Program-made: the position numbers and the translations under genes
Assembly (NCBI GenBank): GCA_013339895.1
Contig: JABACO010000001.1
Span: forward strand, 29,180,898 to 29,244,897
Reading direction: 5' to 3'
Length of the DNA: 64,000 bases
Source: Ephydatia muelleri
Lineage: Eukaryota; Porifera; Demospongiae; Spongillida; Spongillidae
The notes under the pieces: generated by a model
The model's database searches: none
What the model saw: only the letters and a program-made list of their open reading frames with translations
Told to the model about the DNA's origin: nothing
Shown here: positions 46,040-57,782 of the stretch, one piece after another
Layout: every line of letters starts with the position of its first letter
How positions within the stretch are numbered: the first letter of the stretch is position 1

Positions 46040-46217
46040 ATAACCCATGCAGTGTCTTAATAACCCATGCAGTGCCTTAAAAACCCATGCAGTGTCTTAA
46101 TAACCCATGCAGTGTCTTAATAACCCATGCAGTGTCTTGGGTTTTTAAGACACTGCATGGGTTATTAAAACACTGCATGGGTTATTAAGACACTGCATGA
46201 GTTATTAAGACACTGCA
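46040..46217. repeat. 20-bp minisatellite with orientation switch
   Basis: Units of AATAACCCATGCAGTGTCTT run to about 46138, then the same unit continues in the opposite orientation (AAGACACTGCATGGGTTATT) to about 46217, making a palindromic array. Confidence 0.85.
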
Positions 46218-46221
46218 TGGG

Positions 46222-46735
46222 TTAATTTGTCCCCTCTGAGGACCATAGCTATGTCGCACCTGTGAGACTGACAGGGTGGCCAAACTAAGCGATGTTCTAG
46301 GAATCCTGCATCACAACAGCATGTCCTGAGGTCTGTGACATACATCTGTGCAGTGTCATGGTTGTGACCCACCTCCTCTGTCGACCATAGCTATGTCACA
46401 CCTGTGAGACTGACAGGGTGGCCAAACTAAGCGATGTTCTAGGAATCCTGCATCACAACAGCATGTCCTGAGGTCTGTGACACACATCTGTGCATGTGTT
46501 ATGGCTGTGACCCACCACCACCTCTGAGGACCATAGCTATGTCACACCTGTGAGTCTGACAGGGTGACCAAACTAAGCGATGTTCTAGGAATCCTGCATC
46601 ATAGCATCATCTCATGAGGTCTGTGACACACATCTGTGCATGTGTCATGGCTGTGACCCACTCCCTCTGAGGACCATAGCTATGTCACACCTGTGAGTGT
46701 GACAAAGTGCAACCTTGTGACCAAACTATTCTTAT
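46222..46735. repeat. ~143-bp satellite, locus 3 (inverted)
   Basis: About four units of the satellite at 17131/29205 in the opposite orientation (CCATAGCTATGTCACACCTG). It marks the start of the segment that mirrors 25.1-29.9 kb. Confidence 0.87.
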
Positions 46736-46819
46736 GTACGATTTTGCATTTCGTTGCATGCATTGGTGTTTTCATGACACCGAAAGTTTAAGGGATCGAG
46801 TTCCCAATCTCACCAAATC

Positions 46820-46999
46820 AATCACCCATGCAGTGTCTTAATAACCCATGCAGTGTCTTAATAACCCATGCAGTGTCTTAATAACCCATGCAGTGTCTTA
46901 ATAACCCATGCAGTGTCTTAATAACCCATGCAGTGTCTTAATAACCCATGCAGTGTCTTAATAACCCATGCAGTGTCTTAATAACCCATGCAGTGTCTT
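46820..46999. repeat. 20-bp minisatellite, about nine copies
   Basis: Near-perfect head-to-tail units AATAACCCATGCAGTGTCTT, a regular homogeneous array, against two units in the mirror segment at 29061. Confidence 0.9.
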
Positions 47000-47589
47000 A
47001 AATATACATGGTATAAGGTATGCTAATTGGCTTGAGAGTACTCTTCGTAGAGCTAGCTGGCCTCTGGGTTTTCTTGGTATCATTATACGTATACATTCTC
47101 TAAATGACAAGGGTCTTCCCGGTAACACATAAACCATTAAGCTTATACATTGCGAGATTACCGATATTCAACTGCTGATGCAGGTATACTGCGGGAGACC
47201 CTCACCTCGTTTTACTTCGGGGAAATTTGTCACTATGTACAATTAGCAAGGAGTGTAAATGTTTTAACCATTCAATCTGTGATTTGCAGGTGCAGGGAAA
47301 TTTATCAGGCTATAACTAAATGGCTGCTACGCAGCAACGAGCGCGCGAGCTAACTGACGAACTGGTACAACACATATATGTGAGTTATGCATGCCGGGTT
47401 AAAAGGCTTTCACTGGATGCATCGTATAAATGATAAGATGAAATGTATGTTGCCACACTTGCACTTTGCTGGTTATCAAGATTTAAACTAGCAGGGCACC
47501 GCATCTCTCAAACCTGCAATAGTCACAGTCATGGGTAGCTGATACTCCCTCGCAGTGTTTAAAGTTCATCTCAAAAACTAGGTCCAATC

Positions 47590-47724
47590 ATGTTCGAAGA
47601 AGCATCTGAGAAACACATACAATTATACCACTTTTTATGCCCAAAGACATTGCCCTACAGTGAGTCACACGCTGGAATTTATTATCAGAGTCGCAGGGAC
47701 ACAAACACCGCAGCATGTTGCAAG
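47590..47724 (+). pseudogene. Merlin/ISXO2 transposase fragment (left half only)
   Basis: This matches the inverted sequence at 28345-28510, encoding the region before SYW in the Merlin remnant. It ends with TTGCAAG exactly where the hAT-like element starts (47725). The right half and the second duplication copy are missing at the other side (57417), so a deletion followed insertion. Confidence 0.5.
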
Positions 47725-48239
47725 CAGTGTTGCCACGGCCAGCCGTGGCCGTCCGGTGTTGCGGTACAGTTTATCCCGGGATATTTTATCCGCATGAATA
47801 ATTCACGCTAGGATATTTTATCCGGCCGGATATTATGTTCTAGTACGTTTTATCCTACCCTGGTATATTTTATCCTACCCTAGGATAAACTATCCTAGGA
47901 TACTTTACCCTACCCGTACTTTCTACACTATATAGAATTTGTTTATCCTGGATGTACGTGATGTATAAACACTTACATGTATTATTCTTTTAAAATCATT
48001 AAAATAATTTAATTTTTCATAAAACACGTATATGCTAAAACTGAGATTCACTGTATAATTACATTTCAAAATGACTGTTTGTTTGTTATATAAATGGACT
48101 CTTCTTCACCCATTCTGCTTGATGCCACCCTTGGGGAGTGTCTTAGCCATTTGAAGGTGATCCCAGATGGTCTAAAACTCTAAGTAGGATTTCAAAACTT
48201 TTAAATATATACACGCACAATACCATTATAACCTATACA

Positions 48240-50150
48240 TGTACATGGAGAGTGCCACGTTTTGCATTGTATTGTGCCTTTTGTCATTGCTGAGCTCGTT
48301 CAATGTTTTTAAGGACCTTCTGATGGTATTTCTCCCGGATTGCTAGTAGATTCCATAAGTTTCTTCCATATCATATGTACATATGTTCTCGCCTGTGACA
48401 TTAGTGGTTGCCTTGCAGCTGAATTCATGATCGATTGCCATATGAGGGTTACGATTGTACATAATGAAGAAGGGGCTAAACTGTGAAGAATCCTGCTTTG
48501 CTATGCGATAAGCATACAAGGCTGCATCTATATTTTCATCCCAGTTTTCTTTAACCTCTGAAAATTTGATCAAAGCCCTTGCCAGTAGTGCGCTCATCCA
48601 AACCATTAGTTTGAGGGTGATAGGGACTGCTAATCTTGTACTCAATCCCTGTCAGCTTAAACAAACCGCTGAAAAGGATAATAAACAATGATGGTTTAAA
48701 TGCATGAAACTACTGAAAATTACCTTGAAAGTTGATTTACAAATTCCCTTCCCTGATCTGATATGATGATGCCAGGCCAGCCATGATGACAAAACACTGT
48801 AAATAAGAAATCAGCAACACCAACTGTTGTCTTATCTTTAAGTGGAGCACCTTCAGGCCACTTTGAGAAGTAATCTGTTACTGTCACAATATACTTATTT
48901 TTCCTACACGTTTCATGGTAATGGACCTACAAATATGAGAATGATTGGACATAAAAACGTTCTCTAGAGAGCATTGGTGGTGTATAGGATTAGGCAATGA
49001 TGGTGTAAAAAACAAGGAAACAAGGGTCTAATCAGTAATACAACAATCTTATATGTTGCACACATATGCAATACATCCTACAAATGTGCTAAAAATAGGA
49101 TTATTACATTATCTCACATTACTGATAAGACCCTTGTTTCCTTGCCTTTTATACAATCATTGCCTAGGAATCCTATACACCACCAAAGTACACTTAGAGA
49201 ATTTTCTTTTTTGTTAACTTATTAAATATATATACCTATCAGATCAATGCCTATTTGACTCCATACTTTGCTTGGAACTGGAATGGGATTAAGTTCAGCT
49301 TTCTTCCCTTCAACTTTTGCATTGACCCGCTGACATAATCACATCGTCTGCAGTACTGGTCTACATCTCTGTTAAGTCCTTTCCACCAGTATGTTTGTCC
49401 GATCTGCAACAACATCAGAAACACAATAGTAAATGAAATATACATTTTAAAAGTAATTTAAGGTCATGCCTATTTATGATACTTCTGGTGCATACTGTAT
49501 ATGGCAATGTAACACCATAAATACATTACATGCATGGGTATCTAGCAACATATGTGTTAAAAGGTGGTGTAATAGACAAAAAGACTACCAGACATGCATG
49601 TTCGATGCACTAAATGTTTGGACACGTATGTCCTCCATTTGTAAGGCATTCTATTCAAGTACTCTGTTGCATATCAATGCAATTTAATTCGGGGCATTCA
49701 AGTGCATGCTTGTACAAGACCATTTTTTGCACCACTCGATACGCTTAGAGAAATTGTAGATTTCCGGAGTGGACTCCTTACGTTATTTTGTGACATTCAG
49801 TCACTCAGTCACTTACCTTAGCTCGCGTCTTGTCCCTGCCGTAGTGGCAACCATCAACGCCATCATGGCGGCATGAATAATATTGGTTCTCTCCTTTGCG
49901 TTTGCAATCACCCGTTTGAGACATATCTCATTCACTGCATCTGTTGCTCTGTAATACAGCAATGATTATCGTTCTTTCAGCAAAAACATAGCAGCTTGCT
50001 GGCGTATACTCCGTTTCTCGTTTGCTGTAGCTCCAACAGGATACACACGTGAATCCCGAAGGTCACCCTCTTTACAAGAAGTGAGATAGTCAACCAACAC
50101 GCTATACCGTTTCTCGTCGAAGACATTTTCAAGCCGAACAAACAACACGT
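48240..50150 (-). pseudogene. Ginger transposase (integrase family) remnant
   Basis: Minus-strand blocks in order: FDEKRYSVLVDYLTS and RQQAAMFLLKER (50148-49966), an HHCC-type finger around GVDGCHYGRDKTRAK (about 49820-49870) and YWWKGLNRDVDQYCRRCDY (49390-49330). The integrase core follows, with WPEGAPLK and FCHHGWPGIIISDQGREF (about 48870-48740), SPYHPQTNGLDER (about 48630-48590), then DENIDAALYAYRIAKQDSSQ and FIMYNRNPHMAIDHE. The three acidic positions of a DDE integrase are recognisable. Short introns and several frame breaks are mixed; I judge it non-functional. It is the same family as 15305-16700. Confidence 0.75.
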
Positions 50151-50732
50151 GTTATGGCGGATAAAGTATCCTAGGGTACACGGCCAATAAGTACCGCCTG
50201 CGTTACGGCGTTATTTATCGCTTGCGTCACGGATGCGGTCGAAATGGCGTATCGCAGGCGATCGTTGTGAAGTTACGATACGGAGGCTATGATCTTACCG
50301 AATACGGTAGCGTGTAAAAATTTTGCGTAACGCAAACGTAATGCACGGCTCCGTGACGCAGGCGATTTAGAAAAAAGGTGTTACGTGTGCGACACGCAAC
50401 CGTATCGGACTGTACCCTATAGCCTGTATTATGTCCGCGCGAATCAAAGTGAGAAAAGAAGTTAAAATATTAAGCTGTTGCCATGTAAGGTATCTATATT
50501 AGAAGCTGAAATATGAATCGCCACATCTGTTTTCAAATTGGGGGACTAAGCAGTGTGTATTTGATCCTTTCTCGCATATGAACAGCTTTGTAGTCCATTT
50601 GTGTTGATGTTTAAAAAAATAAATATAAATCAGCTGAATGCATATACACGTCGGCAATGAATAATGAACAAAATCACTTGTGAATAAATACTGAAGGACT
50701 GAAAATTCAAGTGGGTATCATCAGCCATTGTT

Positions 50733-52029
50733 TCATCCAAGTCCTTCGGTGGTATAAGAAGGTGCAGTAGTTATAATGGGCCCTGCATCAGCAATACTGG
50801 TAGTAGCAATAGTAGCGGCAGTAGCAGCTGGTCCTAGTCCTAGTCCGTGCCCAAGTGAAGGATAGGAATAGGACGCATCATCCTCCATGATAACTCCCCA
50901 GTCCTCTTCATCAATGTTGCTGTAGTATTGATCTACCCACGATCGAAAAAGGGGGTAAGACACCTGCTTAGATGAATCACAGTGCCGAATAAAAAGTCGC
51001 TGCAAAAAATGGCATTGAAAACAAATTAACAAAACATACACACTTACAAATAAGGCCAGGTGACGCTTGTAAGCATCTTCATCATTGGGGTCACCACTGA
51101 TGCTTCGAATGATGGTTGATGCAAGCTCTGTTGTTGGGACGTAGGGACTAGAACGGTATGGCTGAATTCCTAAACACTGTTTAACATTTGCATAATTATT
51201 ATATACATATTAAGTGGCACATGAAAACTATAAATTGTCACCTTCCGTCGTTCTTCAGTTCGAAGATCTGACAATCTAGCATTGGCGAATCGAACTGCAG
51301 CATCGAACTTATATGCTTGAGTTCGGACCACTTGGGCAGTCAAAACCCTGGCTACTACCACCTTTTTAAAATCAGGAATTTAAATAAAACATGCACACAA
51401 GTGGTTAAGTAAATTCACTAACTCGAACTGATTCCTTGGTAGGGTTCCTCTTAAGGGAGCTACAGAACAGTTTTGCAATTTGCAATTTCAATGGTTGCTG
51501 CACATGAACACCAGATATCAAAGTCCATGTATGTCATATTCACTGTCTTATGCGACTTATTAAGTTTATGCCAACAGGAGTGATAAATGCAGTCAGGTAT
51601 AATACTTAATGTCTCATGCTCATGTACCTCATAAATGCTGCCCTTGATACAAAATGAAGTTTGGGTTAAATTCTGAATCAGCTGTTTTAGTTCATCCATC
51701 GAAGTTCCAAGTTCAATTTGCCTGGCTTCAACACTTCTAAGATTTTCTGACAATTGTGGCAAAGACTTTTGCATCGTACACAGCTCCCTGGATAATGCTG
51801 ATTCCTGAAATGCAGCACCCACCGAAGAATCAAGGCTCGATGAAGGGGTTCTCGTACTTGCAAAGTCAAAGCTCAATGATGAGTCCCTGCCGCTGTTAGA
51901 TGGTGACTGCAGCAATTCAGCGTTGCTAGGTAGGCTAGATGTTTCAAACACAGTCGGCGGAGGCAGTGCCGCTTCTTGTTGCCGTCGTCTACTGCTCCTT
52001 GCAATTGGAGCACGCGGAAGATTCTGCAT
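50733..52029 (-). CDS. Second protein of the CACTA-like element (coiled coil, function unknown)
   Basis: Likely exons on the minus strand: from Met at 52029 (MQNLPRAPIARSSRRRQQ) to about 51633, a short one near 51424-51464, then about 51240-51360 (VVVARVLTAQVVRTQAYKF), 51049-51180 (CLGIQPYRSSPYVPTTELAS) and 50733-51005 (RLFIRHCDSSKQVSYPLF), the last ending in TAG. The N-terminal half is basic then Ser/Pro-rich, followed by a predicted coiled coil (LSENLRSVEARQIELGTSMD). The last exon is acidic, then Ala/Thr/Gly-rich. No known domain is recognised. Being divergently transcribed from the transposase with a 144-bp shared upstream region, it may be an accessory DNA-binding protein, as in other two-gene CACTA elements; that is inference. 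Confidence 0.55.
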
Positions 52030-52173
52030 TTCAAAATCCACCGCAAACCGCAGTCGCACGTGAGAAAGATGGCTGCTAAATTTTGATGTGATGTTTGTCT
52101 GAAAGAGTTTGACTATAAATACAGATATGAAAGGCATGTAGAGACCACATTCCATAAAGACAAGGTTCGTCTG

Positions 52174-55100
52174 ATGGAAATTTGTGCCTCAACTGAAGCG
52201 GAGTGGGAATCTGGAAATGTTGATTCGGGTGGATCCTCTACTGTAACCGAGAGTCATAGTCCTTCAGCAATTGCTAGCGACGAATTATCACTAGCTATAG
52301 GGGACGAGGACATTGGCCATCTCGACGAGGCAGAAAAGGATTCAGAATCTAGTTCTGATTCAGGTGGGAATAATTCAATGTGGTTGTATAATATTTACTA
52401 CATGAATTTGTGTGCACTGTATAGATGTAGCCAATGTTCTAAGCCTCACAAATAGCAGTGTCAATAAAGAGGGCCAGTACCATCCATTTTTATCTATGAT
52501 ATCTGCAATGGCATACATACTAATTCACAGTCCTCGTCCAATGGTAAGGCATTCTTGATGATTTGTTGAAGGAGTGTAATCATTCACTCCTCTACACAGG
52601 GTCTATCCAATCTGACATTTGTGTGCCATACTCTGAGATGTATGTTTCCTGCACTTCCAAGTGTTTCCACTATGGTCTCATATAGGCTACCAGGATATCG
52701 TGCACCAGAGAAGGTACACAAGGTGTATTGACAGAAGCTTAAATTTAACCTACTCACTTAACAGTTCTACAGCCCATCTGGTGTACCCTTCTATGTAAAT
52801 TCCATAGCAGAAACTATTAAATTGTGTTTGGACAATCCCGATATTGCTAAAAAAATGGAGCGGTATCCAGTTTTACCAAAAAAAGGATTCAGGTACTGTA
52901 TGATGTGAATATCTTGATATGTAATTATTTTTTTAAGTTGAACTAGCAGATAAATATTCCATGGGTTACAGTGGAGAAATGACACAAGGTTTCAAGCACT
53001 AATGGCTCCTGTTGGAAGTGTGTTTTTAAAAGACATCGTGCAGTCATCAATTGCTGGTGCCATATGTGTCAGCATCATTAAACAGTTTTACCGTAAGGTA
53101 AAATTACACCTGATTTGTGCAATTCACAGATAATGTTACTCAGTAACTGTTACACAGGAGGGTCATAATGGTGTATTTGCAAGTGTTCAAGTTCTTCAAA
53201 TACATCCATCTGAGCTGAATACGTATATCTTGTCGGACATAGTTGAAATTCCAGTTTCCACAATAGTCACCATTCTTCCTCAAATGGATTCTAGGACCAG
53301 GCATGTGTATAAAAAAGGACATGATGGATCTTTGACATTTGTATCTGATAATGTAAGTTTTATATTGCTGTGTTATAAATGTAATAATAATTACGATTAT
53401 GAGTAAGTATTTATTCTAATTTGACATTTTGATTGCACAAAACACAAAAAACACACTACATGTAAGAGTTCATGTATATTGTGCTAAAATGATGTGTGCA
53501 AAAGTGATGTAAATTGTCATATTTTATTTCTCTTAGGAACTAGCGGAAATGTCTTCTCATCCTTTGAAGACAAGATCCATAATGTGTGGTTCCCTACCTG
53601 TATTTATGGTACCACTTATCATATTCTCGGATGACACAAGTGGTAACAGATCTAAGGTCTGGAACAAGTTCGATTCATGGTGCTTCCTCTTGGCTGGGCT
53701 ACGGCAGAAGGACAATGCACAGTTCTGTAACATTCATTTCATATGTACGTCAAACCAGGTACCAGTCATGGAGATGGCCCACCATCTTGTTGATCAACTG
53801 TTGGAACTTGAACGGGGAATAGTTGTGTTTGACGCACAGTTGAATACTAATGCCTTGATACTTGCACCTGTTATATGTTTTCTATGTGACAATCCCCGAG
53901 CAGCTGAAATATGCAGTCACCTGGGATCTGGAACCCTAAGGTTTTGTCGAATTTGCAGGGTAAGTAATTATAATTACTTTTTCCTCGATGATTTATTATT
54001 ATTATTAAATAGGTTGATCATACTAACAGTCTTACTGGTATCTGCGAAGAGAGGAAACGGATTAGTACTATACAGGAAGTGCAACTCATTCGTTCAGCAC
54101 ATACTCAAGCAGAACGCAAGCGACTCAGGACTCTGTATGGTACAAGTGAGAAGGAGAACCACCTACTTCAGCTTTCTGTTGATTTGCATCAGTAAGTAGT
54201 TTACAGCCTCACAAATTACAGCTATCCATCTATTTAACAGGAGTACACCAATTGAATCACTCCATACATTGGGCTTGGACCATACAAATATTTGTTGCGG
54301 GAAAAAATGGAGCAACTATCTGAAAAACAGCGAAAGGAAGTGGTAGCTCGCATTGCAGCATTACCCTCCTCAGGTCTAACTGGTGGAATTTCATCTGACA
54401 TATCTAGGCACTATAAATCGTTTGTAGGTTAGCTAACTTTAATTTATGCATTCTCATTCTCTGGTTTAACTTGCAGATTATCCTATAATGTTTCATTTCG
54501 TTTGCAGGCAGAGAGCCAGAGACTTCAAGTTCTTAGCACAAATTGCAATGTTCATTTTTTCGCCTTACCTTTCTGAGGCTGAGATTGAAGTCTGGCTTGC
54601 CTTGTCAATGGTATGTAATCTTGGAAATGTGATTGTGTTTTTCATTTTGTAATTTTGTCATGCAAAATAGGTTTTCAAAATGGTGTATTGCGATGAGTTT
54701 GAACCTCAGAAGATTGAATTGTACAGAGACGTGTGTCACCGATTTGCAAGGGCTATTGATTGCTACAGCGTGACGTGGAGAAAAAAACTGAAAATTCACC
54801 TGATACTGCATCTTCCTGACAGCATGTTGAGGTTTGGGCCTGCATCTTCATTCAACACAGAAAGGTAAGTTCCACAATGTGCATGAGGACAACATATTGT
54901 ATGGAACATATTGTGTTTCAGGTGTGAGAGCTACAATTCTGTTATACGGTCACGCAATGTATATAGCAACAGACAGGCCCCTAGCAAGGATATTGCTACT
55001 GCTTTTGCTATACAAGAAAATATTAGATTTACCTTTTCCGGCAGTTGCTACAATACATCTGAAAGGTCTGATATTCCTTGAGACTGAGTAAATTGTAAAG

Positions 55101-55914
55101 CTTAATTTTTTACTTGCAGATGTGAGGACCTTGTCAACCTTTACCACACCAAAGAAGTTCAAGCCTTTTTAGGTGGTGAAATCCAAGAACGTGGGAGTGG
55201 AATTCATAAACATGAAACACTACGAAAGGTAATAATATGGGTATGAGTATGATGTAAAAAAATTAATGCGTTATGTTCTTTGTCTGTTTTAGTTTATAAT
55301 TTCTTAACTACTTTTTTGTCATTGTTGTTTACTCAATGTGTGTATGTACATGTTTGTACATGTTCCATGTATGTGAGTAAATTTTTTTTATGTGTGTAGG
55401 AGGTGGTTTACATGTGAGCATTTGTTTATATATGTTTGTAAACTTTGCATATTTTTTTGCAGTGTTCAGCTAGAACAAAAACTCCATTGGCTTCAGTACC
55501 GATTACATTGGAAGGGAAAACGATGTCATTAGAAGAAATAGATGCAAAGTTCACTGTTCTGTTGCCACATGGAATTTCAAACTTGACACCAGTGCAATGG
55601 GGTAGAGCGACTGTGGGAAAAAATGGACAACTTATTAATGTACAGGACTACATAGAATACAATTCTCAAGCTTCCACCTCGGTATGATGTATGTAGTATT
55701 CTCATGTGTATGACTCATATGTCTTATTGTTTTACAGGTGGAATTGGAGACTGGATTGTTTATTGGCAGCTTTCACACGGAGCAAGCAACATTTTGTTTG
55801 GTTCGTTATTTGGAGCCTGTGCTGATGGGTACTGAGCCCATCCTCAATGAGTGGAGTTGTCCACTGCTAACACTGACGAACGTGATTCGTTGCATAGCAT
55901 CAACACTTGTCTAA
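52174..55914 (+). pseudogene. Plavaka-like CACTA transposase, at least one frameshift
   Basis: Exon-like blocks run in order: an acidic Ser-rich N-terminus (52174-52364); YHPFLSMISAMAYILIHSPR; TMVSYRLPGYRAPEK; FYSPSGVPFYVNSIAETIKL; TRFQALMAPVGSVFL; EGHNGVFASVQVLQIHPSEL; then the hallmark VPLIIFSDDTSGNRSKVWNK, CNIHFICTSNQVPVMEMAHH and GTLRFCRICR (53549-53959). After this come GPYKYLLREKMEQLSEKQRK, RARDFKFLAQIAMF, and the block with KIHLILHLPDSMLRFGPASS then FNTERCESYNSVIRSRNVYS, holding the presumed catalytic Glu. The DDTSGN, GPYKYL and LHLP..RFGPA motifs identify the Plavaka-type CACTA transposase described mainly in fungi. Borders are mostly GT-AG with introns under 100 bp. A single-base frame change near 54275 breaks HTLGLGPYKYL, so this copy looks recently inactivated. 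Confidence 0.78.
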
Positions 55915-56427
55915 CTGTGCAGTTTCTGTCGTACACCAGTGTGACAGCCAATGTGTCTTGGCAGAACAGGAGACAACATCTAGGATTGAACGAGAACTGG
56001 TGACACAAAAGAAAACTGTTTTTGTACATAACACTGACAACAATATGTACTGTTATAACATATTCTGTATGCATTGTTTGCCATAAAAATTAAATATTTG
56101 AGTTTATTTGTTTATTTTAATTGTTTACCAGTAACTACTAGTACGGACGCGGGCGTGGTATAGAAACCACCATACGTCGCTTTTACGTATACGGGTACGT
56201 ATCGGAGGCGTACACGCATGCTATACTTGCTACGCTTCCAAAAAAATCGGTTACCCATCGCTTGCAATATATCGGATCCGTGTAGCAATTCCAACGTACC
56301 CGTAACGGAATCCAATTATTGGCCGTGTAGGTTAAAATATACTATCCGACCGGATAAAAAATACTCGCACATTTTATCCCCCCGGATAAAATATTCGGGG
56401 GGATAAAATATGCTGTGACACCGGTAG

Positions 56428-57416
56428 CCGTCAAAAATTGCCGATTGTTATGCTGACCGTCAGTGATCGTGAACCGCCAACATGCCTGGCCGCCTGAGCC
56501 GGGAAGTACGGTGGCCGTCATATATTTGGCGGCTGACCGTCAAAAATATGAGCCGGTCTTTGACGGTCACGATTAATTAATTCGGCTTAATTAAACTGAA
56601 ATTATAACAGACATAATTATTAAGATTATACTTTGCCAGTTACATAAACCACATGCTAGTACATCTCATAAAGTGTTTGTCCCTTGTTAAGAAGAACTAC
56701 ACCTGTGGGATAGAGGAAGCTATATCTGTTTTCGCGTGTGTGATTGGAGTTTTGAAATACAGAGATTTGACCGTCGCGTACAGTATAGCGCGCTGTATTA
56801 CATGTATGGCCGACACGACGATCGTAAAGAACCCAATTCTAATTAGGAGGAAGAAAACTGATCCATCTGCCAACTCCCCCAGTTTTCCCACATTTCCCAC
56901 ATTCCCACAATTTCCCCACAGTCTCTAAAATGGCACTAAAGTACCTGTATCTGGCTATTCGAGCATCAGGTACACCATCAGAGCGAACTAAACTAATACT
57001 TGAACGCAAAAGATGGAGAATGGACTCTGCCCGGCTAGAAAGAGTTTTGCTGTTACGTTGTGTTTAAACTTTAAACATATACCCTTCCTAGGTACAATTA
57101 AGCTGTTCTTATTATTCAAACAAAATTCATTATTATTTACACGCAATTTTACTGTTGACGCTTACATGTAAGCTTGTACAAGTAATTAATTCCCAGCCCT
57201 TGACGGTTGACCGCCGACCGAAACCGCCAAACTCGACGGTTTTGGCGGTCAGAAATGGCCGTGACCATGTCGGATAGGCTGCTAACGGTTGGCCGTGGCC
57301 GTGACCGGGAAGGATTGATGCCGGCCATTGCTGGCCGTGACCGTGACCGTCAGGGGTCTAATTCGGTCAGCCGGCCGTCCGGGACTTGTTCCAATTAGTC
57401 AGCCGCGGCAACACTG
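56428..57416. repeat. Body of hAT-like element 2 with dense GACGGTCA repeats
   Basis: Clusters of TGACCGTCA, GGCCGTGACC and CCGCCAA motifs lie at 56428-56575 and 57195-57390, in both orientations, around an unrecognised conserved frame (about 56690-56928). Dense subterminal motifs are typical transposase-binding arrays of hAT elements. Confidence 0.7.
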
Positions 57417-57782
57417 ATCGACGCTATGGTACAGTGCTGCTGCATTCGACTCAACCCTATTACAATATTAGTACTGGATTTGCTAGTGTTCATGTGTTCA
57501 TTAACTATTTGTGCCTCCCAACAACCACAGTATGATGAATGGATCTCTTAAAGTACTACTATATGTTCATTGATGACGACCATTTGTAAATTAGTACAAT
57601 CTTGCATATAAGCGTACACCTGTACATGCCAGTGCGTAAGTAAGACTCGTCATACCTGAGCTCCGATTAAAATTAAAACAAGCGTTGCATTTCTCAAAAG
57701 GTTTTTAATACTATACGTCAAATTTACTATGCCATGCGTAAAATCCTTGAACTTTTGTTCTCGATGACCTCATTCATTGCAG

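Larger units (their letters stand above)
50179..56327. mobile_element. CACTA-superfamily (Plavaka-like) DNA transposon
   Basis: The ends are CACGGCCAATAA and the inverse TTATTGGCCGTG. Comparison with the Ginger copy at 15255-15270 shows the empty site and a TA duplication. Subterminal DNA on both sides is rich in GCGTTACG/CGTAACG-type short repeats, typical of CACTA elements. Two divergent genes occupy the interior: a transposase on the plus strand and a smaller protein on the minus strand. Confidence 0.82.
47757..56420 (-). mobile_element. Ginger-type transposon (CCGG duplication), itself interrupted
   Basis: It is flanked by CCGG on both sides (47753-47756, 56421-56424). The uninterrupted hAT-like copy near 28313-28330 shows the empty site. 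Ends begin TGT (TGTTGCGGTACAG / TGTCACAGCATATTTTATCC inverse) and carry repeated GGATAAAATATCC blocks. A 4-bp CCGG target and TGT ends fit the Ginger1 group. About 6.1 kb of its length is the nested CACTA-like element. Confidence 0.82.
47725..57416. mobile_element. hAT-like element 2, second copy, interrupted at 47757
   Basis: The left end CAGTGTTGCCACGGCC is at 47725-47756, then a Ginger insertion; the body resumes at 56421 and ends GCCGCGGCAACACTG at 57416. The body matches 27327-28344 inverted, including the conserved CGIEEAISVFACVIGVLKYR frame and the GACGGTCA-type repeats. Confidence 0.78.

Noticed and set aside
46820..46999. Regular short repeats considered as a CRISPR array
   Set aside because: The 20-bp units are head to tail without spacers, and the genome is eukaryotic.
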